A stretch of DNA of 64,000 nucleotides from Apostichopus japonicus (lineage: Eukaryota > Echinodermata > Holothuroidea > Aspidochirotida > Stichopodidae), in contig NC_092570.1 in NCBI RefSeq assembly GCF_037975245.1, forward strand, positions 14,095,001 to 14,159,000, written 5' to 3'. Positions 38,301-51,617 of the stretch are shown piece by piece. The position numbers and the translations under genes are program-made. Under the pieces are notes generated by a model that was not told where the DNA came from, did no database searches, and saw only the letters and a program-made list of their open reading frames with translations. How positions within the stretch are numbered: position 1 is the first letter of the stretch; the number at the start of each line of letters is the position of its first letter.

Positions 38301-41300
38301 ATTAATTCGAATATATACGCGTATTAATTCGAATATATGTGTTGTACATGTGTAAAGTTTCGCTTTATGAAGCGATCTCGCGAGCCCGCCAAAACATTTA
38401 TCGTTGGTATTAATACACAGCAAGAGCGGAAATGTGTTTTCGTGTATATTCTAATTAATCCGTGCATATATTGGATTTAATCCCCATATATATTCTATTT
38501 AATACGTGTATATAAATATTCAAATTAATACGTGTATATATTCTAATTAATACGTGTATATATTCAAATTAATACGCGGATATATTTGGGCCATATGATT
38601 GGCTAATAATATATACGTGTATATATTCCAATTAATACGCGTATAAATTACGATTAATACGCTGATATATTATGCAGTGTTTGTCCCACATGGCTTGCCA
38701 TATTCGTTATGAGGTAGCATGCTCCTATTAAATGCCCCTATGACTTACACACTAAGTCAACAATGTAATTTGGTCTCTAAGTCCTTGTAGTTCCCACTAG
38801 CTGACAAGTTGGCCATTCATGGCACCATCAATTTTTCCCTATCATTGCTGTGTGGATTTATTGTTGCTGCTGAGAATTTGTATCCAAAGATTTAAAAAAT
38901 GATAAAATATAGAAGAAAATGGTTTAGTATTGTTTGTTGGGTATAAATTATTTTAACCTAAATACAGCACAACTTTGCACAGCTTTTTTAGTTTAGAACA
39001 AAACTGAGAAACTATTAAAAACAAATTTTTCTTTTTTACAATATTTTAATCTTTTTATTACCCTTGCGCTTGAGATTATTTCTTCTTTTTCTGATAGGTC
39101 AATATTATTAGGAATAGAAGACAAGCAAATGTGAGTATATTTATATTGTTTGCATGAATAACCAAAATGACAGTATTTCATTCCCCCCACCCCCCTCTCT
39201 CTTCTATTTTTTTTTTGGGTTGAATTGAAGAAATTGTTCTAAAGGTGTTATGCATCATTAAATTGCAAAAGATATTGAAAACCCCAAAAGTCCTTAAAAT
39301 GCTCTCTTCTTCAATGATTACAACCGATAAGTTGGAGGAGAGATGTTTTCTCTGTAGTCCACCACAGAAGAAGAGGAAAGATTGTTCATTTCACAGCTGA
39401 AATAATGAAACCTTGTTCTTACCCAAGTAATTGGTGCATTGATTAGTCAAGAGAGGCTATAACAATATTAAACATGGTCTAGAATTTATTTGCCAACTCT
39501 TTTGGAGAAAGTGGATATTCTGACGTAAACTTTGAAGATACATAAAAAATAGAGTGACATAAAATTTGATTGATTTGGTTTTACTTTAAGGGAGTTTTAA
39601 TACTTACTAGGGTTTACTTTAAGCACACACTGGTAATTGTTCACACTCATTAAGGTACTAACAGTAAACCCTAGTTAGTAAAGTACACCTGCTGTCAAGA
39701 AGCAGCATACCTAGGTACAGTCTATGGATGACTCACACAGGTCGTGACCTTCTCTTTCCTTGCAGGTCAATGCGGTTAAAACGAAAGCTCGAGTCGCTAA
39801 CAATCAAAGGAGACAAGGAAATGTGAGTGAAAACCAAAGTGAACGAAGAGTTTGATTTGTTTGGCATTCTGAATAACTCTGAGAGTAATGGGAATGGAAA
39901 AGTAGTAATGTCTCTTTTGTTTCGGTGGTGGGGGGGTTAGGGGGGAGGGGGCACTGCTCCCACCTCCCCTAAAAAAGTTGTATGATCATAACAAAGCTAC
40001 AGCTACATTTTGCCTCGATTCAAAGAGAGTCATTTGTTTGCAGCAACGGTCCATTGCATTCCATATTTCATGCTGTCACTCAGTCCTTTAATCAGTAAGT
40101 TGCTAGCAGCTCAGGGGAACTGGAAAGTGTAATCTAACACAGGTTATTGCAAAACATTCCAGTTTTGTCTGTCTATCAAACCTGAAGTAAACGGAAGTGA
40201 CGAACCACTAATTTGACGTTTTCCACGGAGGAGTCAATTTTAGCGAGTCGGTAATTCAGTAACTAGCCGTCTTTTGTTCATGCAAGATTTGGCTAGTTTG
40301 GGAAAACTGAAAGAAGAGTTTGCAAAGGCTAATTTTTGTATTTTCTACAATCAATGCATAGATATTTTGCATAAGTATACAATCTATTTGAGATGTTTCG
40401 TTCTCTCTTTCTTCTCAGACGAACGTGGTCAGACGTCAACGTCAAAATATTCGAACCAACAACACCAACCAAGCCAGACAGTCCTATGTAAATATTCCTT
40501 TTTGCAGTTCCCTGATCAGAAGCAGACATTACCGTACCCAAGATTTTACACTTGTCTGGCTATCTCAATGGCTACAAAGTTATGGTTGTCTTACCTACTG
40601 TAAATGTTTTGGCCTGCTCACGTCTTCCAATTGCTCGAAAGAGAAACCCCCTATTTATTAAATTCTGAAACCTAACCGTTACCTCAATTTGAAGTTATCC
40701 TTTCTTTAGTGGATAGCTAGCAAGAATGATTTACATAGGCAACTACTGAGCTAAAATTACTTTTCCTGTTAGGGTAGATATGTGAGGGTATGTTTCTTCA
40801 ATTCTGTCATAATAGGAGAATGTTTAACTGTCAAGAAGACCTTACTAATTCTTTAGATTCACTTGGAAATCATCTATGGTAACTTTTGAACCTAATGTTA
40901 TTAGGTTTGTTGCAGTCAACCATAGGTTGCAAGAACTATTTAACCTTACTTTGGTTAAATATGGCTTTTCACTGACTTGGTGAACTAAGCTACTAAGAAA
41001 AATGGCCAGTTACTACATGTTGTAGCCTCGTTATTACAAATATGTACCAACATCGCTATTGTCATATTGTTATAACCTTTTAAGGGGTTATCAGGTGATT
41101 ATTATTGTTTCTACCGTTTTGATGTTACTGGTTTAAATTGCTATAGGACAGGAAGGGAACTGCCGATTATTCGACCATCTGGAAGCAATTTCAACGGAAG
41201 AAGTAGACTCGTTTGTGAGGAAGTCGTTGCATGCTTTATTTTGGGTTCTAATGTTCAGCTCTCATTTTGTCTTCCTTTTGCAGGCAAATTCAGTACGAAA

Positions 41301-44300
41301 CAATAACAGACAAATCCAGATCAATAGAAACAGAGGCCAAAATGTAAGCTCTCTTATCCTCAACTTTTTCAATTTTTCAGAAACTTCTATGTTATTTAAT
41401 GAGACCTTTTGTATCATTTCACCCACAAACAAACATGCAGAAGATATGAAAGTTATACTGTCTTTGTTATGCATTGAATTTACCCAATTATTAAGAAATG
41501 AAAAATGTTTCTTTTAAAAGCGAATGTAAAATGAGGACGAGGGGGTAGAGGAGGATCACAAAGGTTACTGCTCCCCTATCCCCTCACTTGGGGAAAGTTT
41601 CGTCTGGAGAAACAACCAGCCATGTAAAATGAGGATAAGGCAATATGATAATGTCAATTTGGAAAGTTTTTCTTCGGGGGGGGGGGGGGGGGGGGATCAG
41701 GGCTTTGTAGGTTTCTACTAGGAAGTTTCATGAGGTAAATTTCACATCATTTGATAAGTGACTTTGCCGTCATTTTGTGTTAAATGAAGCAAAAGATAAC
41801 TTTTCTCTAAATAAGTCTTCATTCTACCCTCTCTCCTACCGTCAAAATCTTATTTCTGACTTGTTACATGTTTTATGTTGCTTTTCATGATTTATTTCAT
41901 TGCCAGACTCAAAGACAGACAAAAACAGCAGTCAAACAGTAAGTAGATTTGAAAGAGAACCAATGTTTTCTCCCTTTTTTTTTTAAAGAACTAGAAAAGA
42001 GAATATCTGTAAAATTGATCATGTAAAAGGCTCCTTTCTGTTGTATGAGCTTGGTTTGTTATGTTCTGCTTAGAATTATCTTGATTTTAGATGCTTGTGT
42101 ATTTGAATATGCCGCACAAAGATTGTACTACCAACGTCCATTTTTGTTGATGTATACTCAACTTTGGTACGTGTGGGATACTTCTGACTGTCTATTTGCA
42201 GTAGCCAGGCTTCCAGGCCTGATGAATGGTTTCTGTCCATTTTAATTTTGTTAATGTTATTTATATTTATTTACCAACAACAAGAAAAAATTTCTCTTTT
42301 ACATGGCACATATTTGTGGGAAAGAAAAAAGAAATCCTACATTTCCTCTTTCTAAACTTTTAGGCTTCCCAGGAAGGCAATGCTTAAGGTTTCCATCAGC
42401 ACTACTGCCAGGTAGTAAAATCTCAATGTTCAGTTATTATTCAGTTTTCCCTCAAATATTTCTGTGATTGCAACATATAAAGTCATAATGATAAATCTTA
42501 TCAGATGTTATTTATACCAGGGGAGAGTTGGGACAAATATGATACAATCATTTTCCGTTTATGCAGGGATGTGCTCTGCTGTGCAGAATTGTGATGTGAT
42601 CTATGCCCTGGGGGAGGGGTCTCAGGGGTGGGGGTGCCCTCTCCCCTTTGAAAATTTTTCTTTGGCAAATGGTGCTTTTTTTGCTATATTTTGGCGCTAA
42701 CTTCTGTGTATTCACAAGTATTCACCCATGTTTTGGGGATGGTAACAATTTTGATATTTAAGATCCAAAAAAGTGTTGGGCGGAAATGTTTAAAGTACTG
42801 TTTGTGCATTCAGAACTGCTGGGCGTGAGCACATCCCTGTTTATAAATAGATTTTATTGGCAACAGTACCAGTTATGCCAGTGGAGTGTGATCTGGTATC
42901 ATCATTTATCTTAACTTTTTTAATATTGGAAGCATGAAGCCTTTGTTCTAGAAAAAAAAAAGAAATAAAATGCAACATGTAACACAGTTAATTATTCCCA
43001 ATTGTTCACAGAAATTTTGAAAGAGTGATTTTAGATGACAGCTTTAGCAAAATCTTTATGAAAATCCATTTCTTTTTATACTCAAGGAATTGTCAGTCAA
43101 TTGTATTTTTAATCATAAATTTCTTCCTAACAATTTATTCTTGTATATCCTACAGGAATGGTCCCGTCCATGTTAAAAGGAATGCCTTCATGAAGGTAAG
43201 AATGTACACTGTTTCACTAACCTGTACTGCCTCTCAATTTATTACCCCCCATGTAATCCTTATATTTGATCTTGAATTTTGGAAAATGGAAAAAGGATTA
43301 CTTTTCGATGGGTGATATAGATGAGCTTAATCTTACAGTCGACATGGATGAGCTTAATCTTACAGTTGACATGGATGAGCTTAATCCTACATTCGACATG
43401 GATTAGCTTAATCTTACCGTGGACATGGATGAGCATAAATCTTACAGTCGACATGGATGAGCTTAATCTTACAGTTGACATAGATTAGCTTAATCTTACA
43501 GTCGACATAGATGAGCTTAGTCATAAAGTCGACATGGATGAGCTTAATCTTACAGGCGACATGAATGAGCTTAATCCTACAGTCGACATGGATTAGCTTA
43601 ATCTTACAGTAGACATGGATAAGCTTAATCTTAAAGTCAAAATGTATGAGCTTAATCCTACATTCGACATGGACGAGCTTAATCCTACATTTGACATGGA
43701 TTAGCTTAATCCTACATTTGACATGGATTAGCTTAATCCTACATTTGACATGGATTAGCTTAATCTTACAGTTGACATGATGTAGCAGGCAGGCTGACTA
43801 TGACGAAGATCCAAATCCAAATGTCAAACTTTCTATCTCTAACGTGTATAGATTATCCAGCACAGTATAAACTAGAAGCCAATTGAAAGGAGTTAATCCT
43901 TCAATCATGTTATATATATAGAGGAAAGCCAAGGTAGATATTTCACTGTCTCAGTGATGCAAAAAAAAAAAATAATAATAATGAAAATATATATCAAAAA
44001 TAATAATAAAATAATAATAAATAAATAATATTAAAAATATATAAATAATAATAAAAATATAAAATAGTAATAAAATTAAATCAATTATACAAATTGTGTT
44101 TTGAATGTAATAGAACAGGGCATGTCAAACTGAATACTGGTGAACTGTCATGTGATCCATAGATTCAATCCATAGATTTGATCCATAGATTTGATCCATG
44201 ATTCAACGTTGTTGGATTACAAAACATCATTGTTGTTTTAATAGTGTGTTTATTAGACGCTGATGACCCTCTTATACTTCAAAGTACCTTTAGCAATCTT

Positions 44301-45084
44301 TTCAAAATCATTTCCCCTGTTCTTCCGAGTTTCATCAATTCTCAACTCTGTTTGGACTTTTTTTATACTCATGATTAAGGACATGTTTGTTAATTCAGTC
44401 CAATGTTCAGTCTAATTACCTCAATTGGCACACTTCGACTTCCTCCATTTGACGATAACAGGATCAATTGAGGTTTTGGCTTAATTCAATCGTTTCGGTA
44501 CTAGCGGAGGAATTAAAGAAAGTGCACCAAACTTTTTTAGTTGGTAACAGACAAGTACCAAGCCGGCTCCACTCTGCTTTATTATAGTTTTAATGTTTAA
44601 GACGTCAAGATATTTATTATGTGTAAAAGTAAGTTGGCCTGACGTTTCGACCCTAGCAGGATCTTCTTCAGAGGCTAAATGACAAGTAACAGTAACAGAA
44701 TGGACAAAAACATGCACAGAATACAGACAGGTTAATGAGCATGGTGAACACAAAGAGATAGATGTAAGGGGATTAGTGGACAAGGGATGGAGAGAAGAAA
44801 GCAACAGGGGAAGAGGAGAGGTGGGAGATAAACAGTGGAGGAACAAAGAGAGGGCTAAGGGAAGGGGGTAGGGAATAAACTGGAGAAGGACAAAGACAGA
44901 AAGGTGTGGAGAAAAAAGAAAAAAAAGACGATATTAATTATTAAATATATTTGCATGATTGGGTGTAAATGTTTTGTGTTTTCAGAAGCAAGCTCCATTC
45001 AACCAAGGTATCACGGCTGCTGAAAACGGCAAGAGGCGGCAAAGGGTGAAGAAAAATGTTACAGAGAGGACGGTCGTCTTTTGA
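35394..45084 (+). CDS. FYTTD1: UIF/FYTTD1-like UAP56-interacting mRNA-export adaptor
   Basis: Twelve exons join in phase to 247 aa: 35394-35418, 36544-36716, 37278-37334, 38136-38186, 39098-39130, 39766-39822, 40419-40487, 41284-41343, 41907-41938, 42364-42411, 43156-43195, 44986-45084. Joining exons 1 and 2 gives MEKIDMSLDDIIKQ, the UAP56/DDX39B-binding motif of ALYREF and UIF, split by the intron. KGISPLNRPAV follows, matching the KGISPMNRPP block of vertebrate FYTTD1. UIF links mRNPs to NXF1 through UAP56 in the nucleus. The middle is Arg/Asn/Gln-rich and encoded by phase-0 mini-exons; the basic tail ends ERTVVF. It is shorter than human FYTTD1 (about 318 aa). The exact set of small exons needs transcript support; an extra exon at 41155-41217 is possible. 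Confidence 0.8.
38257..38702. mobile_element. 446-bp MITE with ~45-bp TIRs and 6-bp TSD
   Basis: TATGGCAAGCCATGTGGGAC at the left is complementary to GTCCCACATGGCTTGCCATA at the right. TTCGTT flanks both sides (38251-38256 and 38703-38708). The interior is made of ATACGTGTATATATTC-like repeats. The superfamily is unknown. It lies in the UIF intron between 38186 and 39098. Confidence 0.8.
42564..42839. mobile_element. hAT-like MITE, second family, 276 bp
   Basis: CAGGGATGTGCTC and GAGCACATCCCTG form the ends. TTTAT-containing flanks give only a poor duplication. The inner block GGGCGGAAATGTTTAAAGTA recurs, in opposite orientation, in the 60050-60359 element. It lies in a UIF intron. Confidence 0.65.
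43314..43779. repeat. 27-bp minisatellite, about 17 copies
   Basis: The consensus unit is GACATGGATGAGCTTAATCT plus TACAGTC, with substitutions and a few 1-bp length changes. It occupies a UIF intron just after the 43195 donor. Open frames across it arise only because 27 is a multiple of three. Confidence 0.9.
44634..44678 (-). ncRNA. Hammerhead-like motif (Penelope-type)
   Basis: On the minus strand: AGCCU (stem I), CUGAAGA, stem II GAUCC/GGGUC with a five-base loop, GAAA, then CGUC giving a GUC triplet with practically no stem III, and AGGCC pairing back to stem I for four base pairs. This is the minimal hammerhead described for Penelope-like retroelements. Host sequence around it is not recognisable as an element. 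It lies in the last UIF intron. Confidence 0.55.
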
Positions 45085-47760
45085 ACGGATGGATGAAAAC
45101 AGTCATGTCGGCCGAAGGATTCTACCATGAAGGGAATAAAAAACCAGGCATTCGTTGCAGGATGTGCTATCGTTGCATTGCAACTATGAAGCGATCAAAT
45201 TTGAGAGGATCATAGAAGTGAAATATTAAAGAGTTAGATTTAAGTTCTTTCCAGCGTCAGACTTACTAGGAATGAGAGGATCATTTCGGCAACATCAGTC
45301 TCCAGGAGGTGACCTCCGGATTGACCTCTGTTATGTATTATTAGGATCTCTTGAGGTTTCATATATGCAATCACAAAACCTTTCAGATAGACTTCTATCT
45401 GATTGGTTAAGCTTAGATATACTTTATTTGGTGGTCACATGATGGCAAAGTTATAATTTGACATTGGCATTTGTGTACAAAATTTCAAATTTGCGTTCGT
45501 TTTTTAACAGTATTATCCCCTGCCACACACAAACTTGAGCACTCATTGCATTATTACTGTGTGTTCACGTTAATATGTGCCTGCAAACTATATCGTCCCG
45601 ATTTTCTAAAAATGTGACTGTTTATGATGTGAAAGCTGAAAAGAACACTCATGTTGTTTGCATCATTATACATAACCATTTCTGAAGCATGGTATAATCG
45701 CTTGCAAAACAAAAAATATGATCAGTGGCCCCATATAAACATCACAAGCTTGGCAGGGGAAAAGCTATGTCTTCCATCTGAAAAATCCAAAATTTGTAAA
45801 GAGTCTCCACCAGGTCCGGTGTAATATTGTTTTGTTTTTTCTTGCAAAGACCCACTGACATTATAAAGTTATTAATTGTTTTAGCAGATTGCATTTAAGT
45901 GTAAAACAAAAGATCATAATTTCATGAGCGGCATTACCTACTTGTTGCAACTTTAGTATTTTGACGGTCAGGCACAGTACTTTGGTGGAGTTCATATTGT
46001 CGGCACGGTACAAGGCAAATACACTGCATAATTCTAGTAAGAAATAATGTTGAAGCTGTTAGTACACAAACTTTTGTATTTTCAGCTCTCTTAAGCAATA
46101 TCTACTGTTTCTATTTCTGCTATGAACATGGCATTCAGAGAATCAATTTAAAAGTTTTGATCATAATTTCTGACTCATCCATATCTTTAGATTTATGGTT
46201 GATTGTCAGTATCATATTTCATTACTAACAATTTCAGTCTGTAAAATCTTTCATTTTTTCTGACATTTATTTTGAAAGAGAAGAGAGGGGGGCAGAGGTT
46301 TGGGAATAATTAGTTTGGTATGAGGTAAAACATATTTTTGGGGGTTTCAAATACACCCTCCCTGGTATTGGATATTGTTTAATTATTGATAGTTATCTTT
46401 ATCGAACTTAGATTTCTTTTAAGGTTCAATTAGTATCGTAGAAGTCAAATTTCTCATTACACTGAAAAGGTTTCATTATTATTATTATTATTTTTGTAGC
46501 AAACAAATTTGTTACTTTCGGTATCATTTCATGGTGACCTAATTGTAGAACTGTAGTAAATGTTAAATTCACCATTTTACCTGTTAGTATTCATTAATTA
46601 TTTTATTTTGGAATTTTTTGTTCACTTTCATCCTTTCTGAAGTTTACAGCAAAATAAAAGCAATGATTAGATGTACAGCGCCACCACCCATCATTGAGCA
46701 ACTCTCTGTGGAGTGATCGCCATTTGTAAAGGAAGGGCGAGACTGAAATATTTTAACTGTCATATTTTGGTTTTCTCTTGTTGTTTTGAATTCTGAAAAT
46801 ATCAAAACAACATTAGTTACATTTAATTACAATTGCAAGGATCATTGGTCCAGTTGATAGAGCCATGGTAGGTCTGAATATTTAGGTCACACCTAAACAT
46901 GAAAGGCATTGAAGACTCGCCTCAAACCGTGTGCGGTCATCTGAAAAAGTAAACTTTCCGTTGCTTGCAAGTGACGTTTTGTTCGTGTCGCTACAAAATG
47001 CAGACAGTAATGAAACGTGATACCTTGTTATCTTTAGCTGGACCTGAGATGTCTAGCTGTATCGTGTATACACTGTGCTGTGGGTATTGACAGCAGCTGT
47101 ATGTACTGACTGTACACTAGTGTCTAATTACCGACGGTAGCAAGCCGTGTGTGTATTTTCTGGGATCTATGGTGGTGTTTAACACTTCTGTTACACCTCA
47201 TTTGAATCTAGGTCAGATCACCGGCATTATACGTTTCTTTTTGCGCGAGTCTTCACACCCTTTAAGAAGCACTTAAAAGAAAACAAACAACTTTGTTTGA
47301 CCTGGCAGAAACTCATCACTAATCATGAAGTGATGAGAAAGTACAGTAGTTTAGTGCCTTTTTTTTTTAGCAGATTCATTGTAAGCCTTAAGTGAGATGC
47401 TTGCATCAAACCTATGTGAACACTTCATGTACAACAAATGTTCAAAACTTGGATTTACTAGAAGTTAAATTTGTTTCCTGACACATCATTTTGTTCTTCT
47501 TTCTTTACTGTTTTTCATGTTTTTTTTTCCATTTGTTAGAGACTTAGTAGAGACTTTGAATAAAACCCATTGAAAACCAAGATAACATTTCGTTTTTACT
47601 TACCTTGATTTTTTTTTTTTTATCACAGATGGTTTGTGAAATAAAGTTTACACGTTGCATTGTGACTTTCATTTGTATTCAGATCTTGTGACATCGAAGC
47701 TCGTGGATATGATTTGGCAACTTGAACACCAATAAACCTATATTCACCCATGCAAGTAGG
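45085..47760. other. UIF 3'UTR and intergenic flank
   Basis: No further coding exon is seen. AATAAA signals at 46653-46658 and 47559-47564 could end the UIF transcript if it has a long 3'UTR; a nearer AATAAA occurs at about 45137. Confidence 0.4.
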
Positions 47761-47768
47761 AATGGACG

Positions 47769-48097
47769 CAGCGTCCATACAGTCAGGGGGGGGGGCGGAT
47801 GCCCCCTCTGACGGACTCAAATGGACTGCTGGCGCCCTTTTCAGCTTTTTACCACTTTTTACTTATTCGCAATTATTGACTTTTTTATTGCGCTCTCATC
47901 TACCTATTGACATTTGTCACATTATTTGCAAATTAGCAAGGCCTGGAAAGGGTCACTTCCGGCGATCTAGGGAGTAACTTTACTCAAAACAATTCTGTGC
48001 GCTCCGCGCCAACCTGTGGTGGCGCTCCGCTTAGTGTCAAAAGCGCCCCTACAGACCATTCTCGCCCCCCCGACCAATACCCCTAGCTCCGCCACTG
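47769..48097. mobile_element. hAT-type MITE, 329 bp
   Basis: The right end CCCCTAGCTCCGCCACTG matches the left end of the 15998 element in reverse. Flanks AATGGACG (47761-47768) and AATGGAGG (48098-48105) are an 8-bp duplication with one mismatch. The left terminus is shortened (CAGCGTCC instead of CAGTGGCGGAGCGTCC). The GC-rich core is at 47999-48034. Confidence 0.8.
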
Positions 48098-48109
48098 AAT
48101 GGAGGTTAC

Positions 48110-49340
48110 TAGTAGTTGCTGCCAAGATGATTTCTAATTAGCAGTTAGGATTATCGGGGAAGTTACTATGCAAACTGGCTGTTTCACTCGTAAAAGAACA
48201 GAAAAGAATACACGAACATTTTGTAATAATTATTTGTTTATAATTTATTGGAAGTGTGTTACAGTCTTACAAAAAGTGTGTAACAATTAATGCTCAGCAA
48301 GTCCTTTGTATATTTAATCGTTGTTTTTTTCTATCACAAAATTTGTTAAGCTGGAGGACAGATTGCACATTTTCTACATCTCACTGGTAAATACAAATTA
48401 TGTCGGGAAAATATAACACAGTGCAACAAAACAATGCTGGAGACTAATAGAATTCTATGCAAAAGTATCAGAAAGAAAATGTGGAGGAAAAGATTACTTT
48501 TCAACACAAGAGAGGTATTAAAAGTTATGAGATAAAAAAAACAACTCATACTAGCAATAAATAAATACTACAATTTGTAATCTACAAATATTTATAGAAA
48601 GACGAAGAAAAAAAAATTATTCTACAGAAAATTAGATCTACTGGACAATAAATAACCTAATAATATTTCTAAAAATTCATGAAAAAATAGGACGAAAATT
48701 GAAGAGGAAAGTTCTATGATTTTTTTTCGTAAAATTATTTTGATATGAAGAAGTTCAGAGGTTCATATGTAGTAGTACAAACAATCAAAAAAAAATAATG
48801 ACAAATAAATAGTCCAGTATGTATTCCAAGAAATGCAATGATGATATAAGACTAATCTCGTTTAGTCCTACACAAAGCAAACAGGATTGATTCAGTTGTT
48901 GGTTATAATGCATTTATGACAACATTCTGGGGACTTTCATTTAACTCTTATTCTGTTTTCCTTTAGAAACAATGTTACCAGTAGCTAAATTTTGTGACAG
49001 ACCCTCAAAAGTCAGATACCATAGGTTTCGAAGGTTTTGTCATATTTGAATACTTTTATGATTGTGTCATGAAATGCAGTAGACATACCATGGTCTTGAA
49101 AATAAAGTAAAGGTCCCATCCAATAGACAGGAGGGCTGAAACTGCATTTAAGCTAAAATTTGAAAGTAAAAGGTTTAAAACAAAGGCTCTTTGTCTCCTG
49201 ATTTGGGTTCATTCATGGCTTTCTATGCAGTGCAATTTGTAACAAGGCTTCACTATCAGCCAATCACTGGCTCAACAAAGACAACTGATCCTTTAAAAAA
49301 ACAAATAAATAAATATGTGTTGTCTATTCTTTAATATTGA
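48110..49340. other. AT-rich intergenic region
   Basis: No coding potential is recognised. TTTATT near 48235-48245 would be an AATAAA for minus-strand transcripts and may mark the far end of the TMCO3 3'UTR, but this is speculative. Confidence 0.35.
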
Positions 49341-49349
49341 AGCTATTAA

Positions 49350-49740
49350 CCCCCGGCAGGACCTCTCACTAGGTCGATCAGGAGTTACTCCTTTAGTATA
49401 GTGTTTGGTTTACAGTCTTGTATTAATACAAGGCCTCGCACAACTTTACAACTGTTATGCCCTGGTCATTGGTAACAAAGTGTGTTCAATTCAAATAGTC
49501 GCTCCCTTGGGCACTGCAGTGCCCCACATTTATGTGTCCCCTGGGGAATTCCCACAGGGTGCAGCCACAAACCGGTGAACGACTATATTTACAAGTAACC
49601 TCGCAGGACCTCTATTAATACAGCTGGGTGAAAGAGAGGCAATATAGATGAAGTACCCACTGTAATGATCTGGCCAGGATTCAAACCTACAAATCTGAAT
49701 GCTGTTGCCTTTCTATTTTACCCACACAGCTCCATGTTTG
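49350..49740 (-). mobile_element. tRNA-derived SINE
   Basis: On the minus strand a box B (GGTTTGAATCC, one mismatch to consensus) sits near 49676-49686, with a weaker box A-like stretch upstream (GGAGCTGTGTGGG). The body then includes TCTTTCACCCAGCTGTATTA, a block common in marine invertebrate SINEs. Ends are approximate. Confidence 0.55.
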
Positions 49741-49744
49741 GAGT

Positions 49745-51586
49745 GTTTGTGCACAGGCTTTCTGTCTTCTCCGACTTTTAAAGAGTGTGTAACCTGGTTA
49801 AATTTAAGCAACTTTAATCAAGGCATCATCTCTACATTTTGAAAAACCCATAATGGAAAACAGAGATACCAATATAATCTTTGTATTGTGAACTTCAACT
49901 ACATTTTGTGACAATTAAGTCAAATACTTTAGTAAATGCACCTTTGTGCACTGCCTTCAAACTAATTTAGCTTCAATAAATTGAATAAACTAATTGTCAT
50001 TTGGCCTAGCATAAACTGATAAATATTCATTTTATAATACATAAAATATAGCAAAATTCTATTTGAAAATAAAGTGCATTCTCAAAATGCAAAACATCTC
50101 TCCTTTCAAATATTCATGAATATCACACTGAATATAAATAAACGGTGCAACTGACCTTTTAAATTTTTACATGGAAAGTTCATGATATTATACGGTATTA
50201 TCTAGAAAAACTCAAAATTTCCATTTTTTCTGTGCGACAACAATTTTGAATGATGTAGAAAAATTGTATATTCTGAGCAATTATTATAATTTTTTTTCTG
50301 AATAACAATTCATAATTTTTTCCAAATACTGATCTAGCACAGAAGAACATCAGTAATCCCATATCCTGGATTAAGTACAATTAACATAAATATTAAAGAA
50401 AGAAAATCTAATTTGGCAACACAGTAAGTTAATAGATAGGTTGTCATACAATTGGATAGTACTGCAGTCTTAATAATTTGTTTAACAGCTAGTCAATATT
50501 TATTTATTTTTCTTATTTCTTTCATAAATTCAGCACAATACTCATAAAAACCATATAGAACAGATTCCTAAGGGAGAAAACGCTTTCTGTTGGGGAATAT
50601 TTCTCATATAACCACTCATCAAAACAAAAAATTCATCTGGTCTTAAAACAATTATAACACAAAATCATAACAATAAACTGTTACACTAAATTTTTGTATC
50701 AAAGCAAAAATACCAATTTACTTATCAGGTTTATAATGTTCACAGTGTATACTTTCTCCAGTTCCAATTTATGTCCAAATGATGGACTAAGTTTTGATGA
50801 TCGCAGGTGATCAACAAGACTCCATAAATTATGCCAAAAATCTTTTATTTTTAGTCATATAACTAAGGATGAAACTAACGCATACTTTGATATAGGGCAC
50901 TAGGTTAGGGAGAATTATTTATGAGGTGAAGTTGGAAGGGGGTGCAGCCTTGACGAGGGTGACCCCCAAAATTCGGTGGTAGATTTCAAAACCCATTTCC
51001 AAATCCTAAATTTGAATAGCAGAAATAACAGAATACGAGTACACAAAGTACGAACCGACGACTCCCCTTGCCCGTGCTAGAGGTTCCAATGGAATAGTGC
51101 AAAAATTCCTGTCATAAATTGCACATGGCACACATTATTTAACACTCGCAGTTTAACAATGTCCTCAAATTTGTCCTTGAGGTCTGGATTTCACACTTCT
51201 GGAAATCTTTCACTTTCCGATGGTTATTTGACCTTGAGGACCATTTCAGGATGCGTTCTTTCCGAGGGGAGCGACATCGAATTGAATGCTCGGTTCTCTC
51301 TCTGAGAGCTAATGGACAAACAAGAAAAGGAGAAAAGTGTGCTCTGGTGAAGCGAATCCAAAGGGGTGGCGGGGTGGTTTGTGGACACAGGGGCAGACAC
51401 AGGGGCAGCAACATGCCCTACAACCTCCCCCCAACCCCCCTCCCCAACATCCTCCTCCCCCTCCCCCAACATCCTCCTCCCCCAACATCCCCCTCACCCA
51501 ACTAAACCTCTTCTTCAGCATCCCACAATCTGCTTCCCTAATTTGTGCTTCAGATACAACAGAGAACAACCCATAAGATATCACTG

Positions 51587-51617
<31 letters not shown>

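Noticed and set aside
41155..41217. An extra UIF exon (EGNCRLFDHLEAIS...)
   Set aside because: Phase 0-0 and a GTGAGG donor fit, but the acceptor is weak and the acidic content is unlike its basic neighbours; left as a possibility only.
43314..43779. CRISPR-like regular repeats
   Set aside because: Direct 27-bp tandem units without unique spacers, in an intron of an animal gene; it is a minisatellite.
44481..44846. 121-codon minus-strand frame rich in Ser/Leu/Pro
   Set aside because: Comes from purine-rich low-complexity sequence and overlaps the hammerhead-like repeat; no family resemblance.
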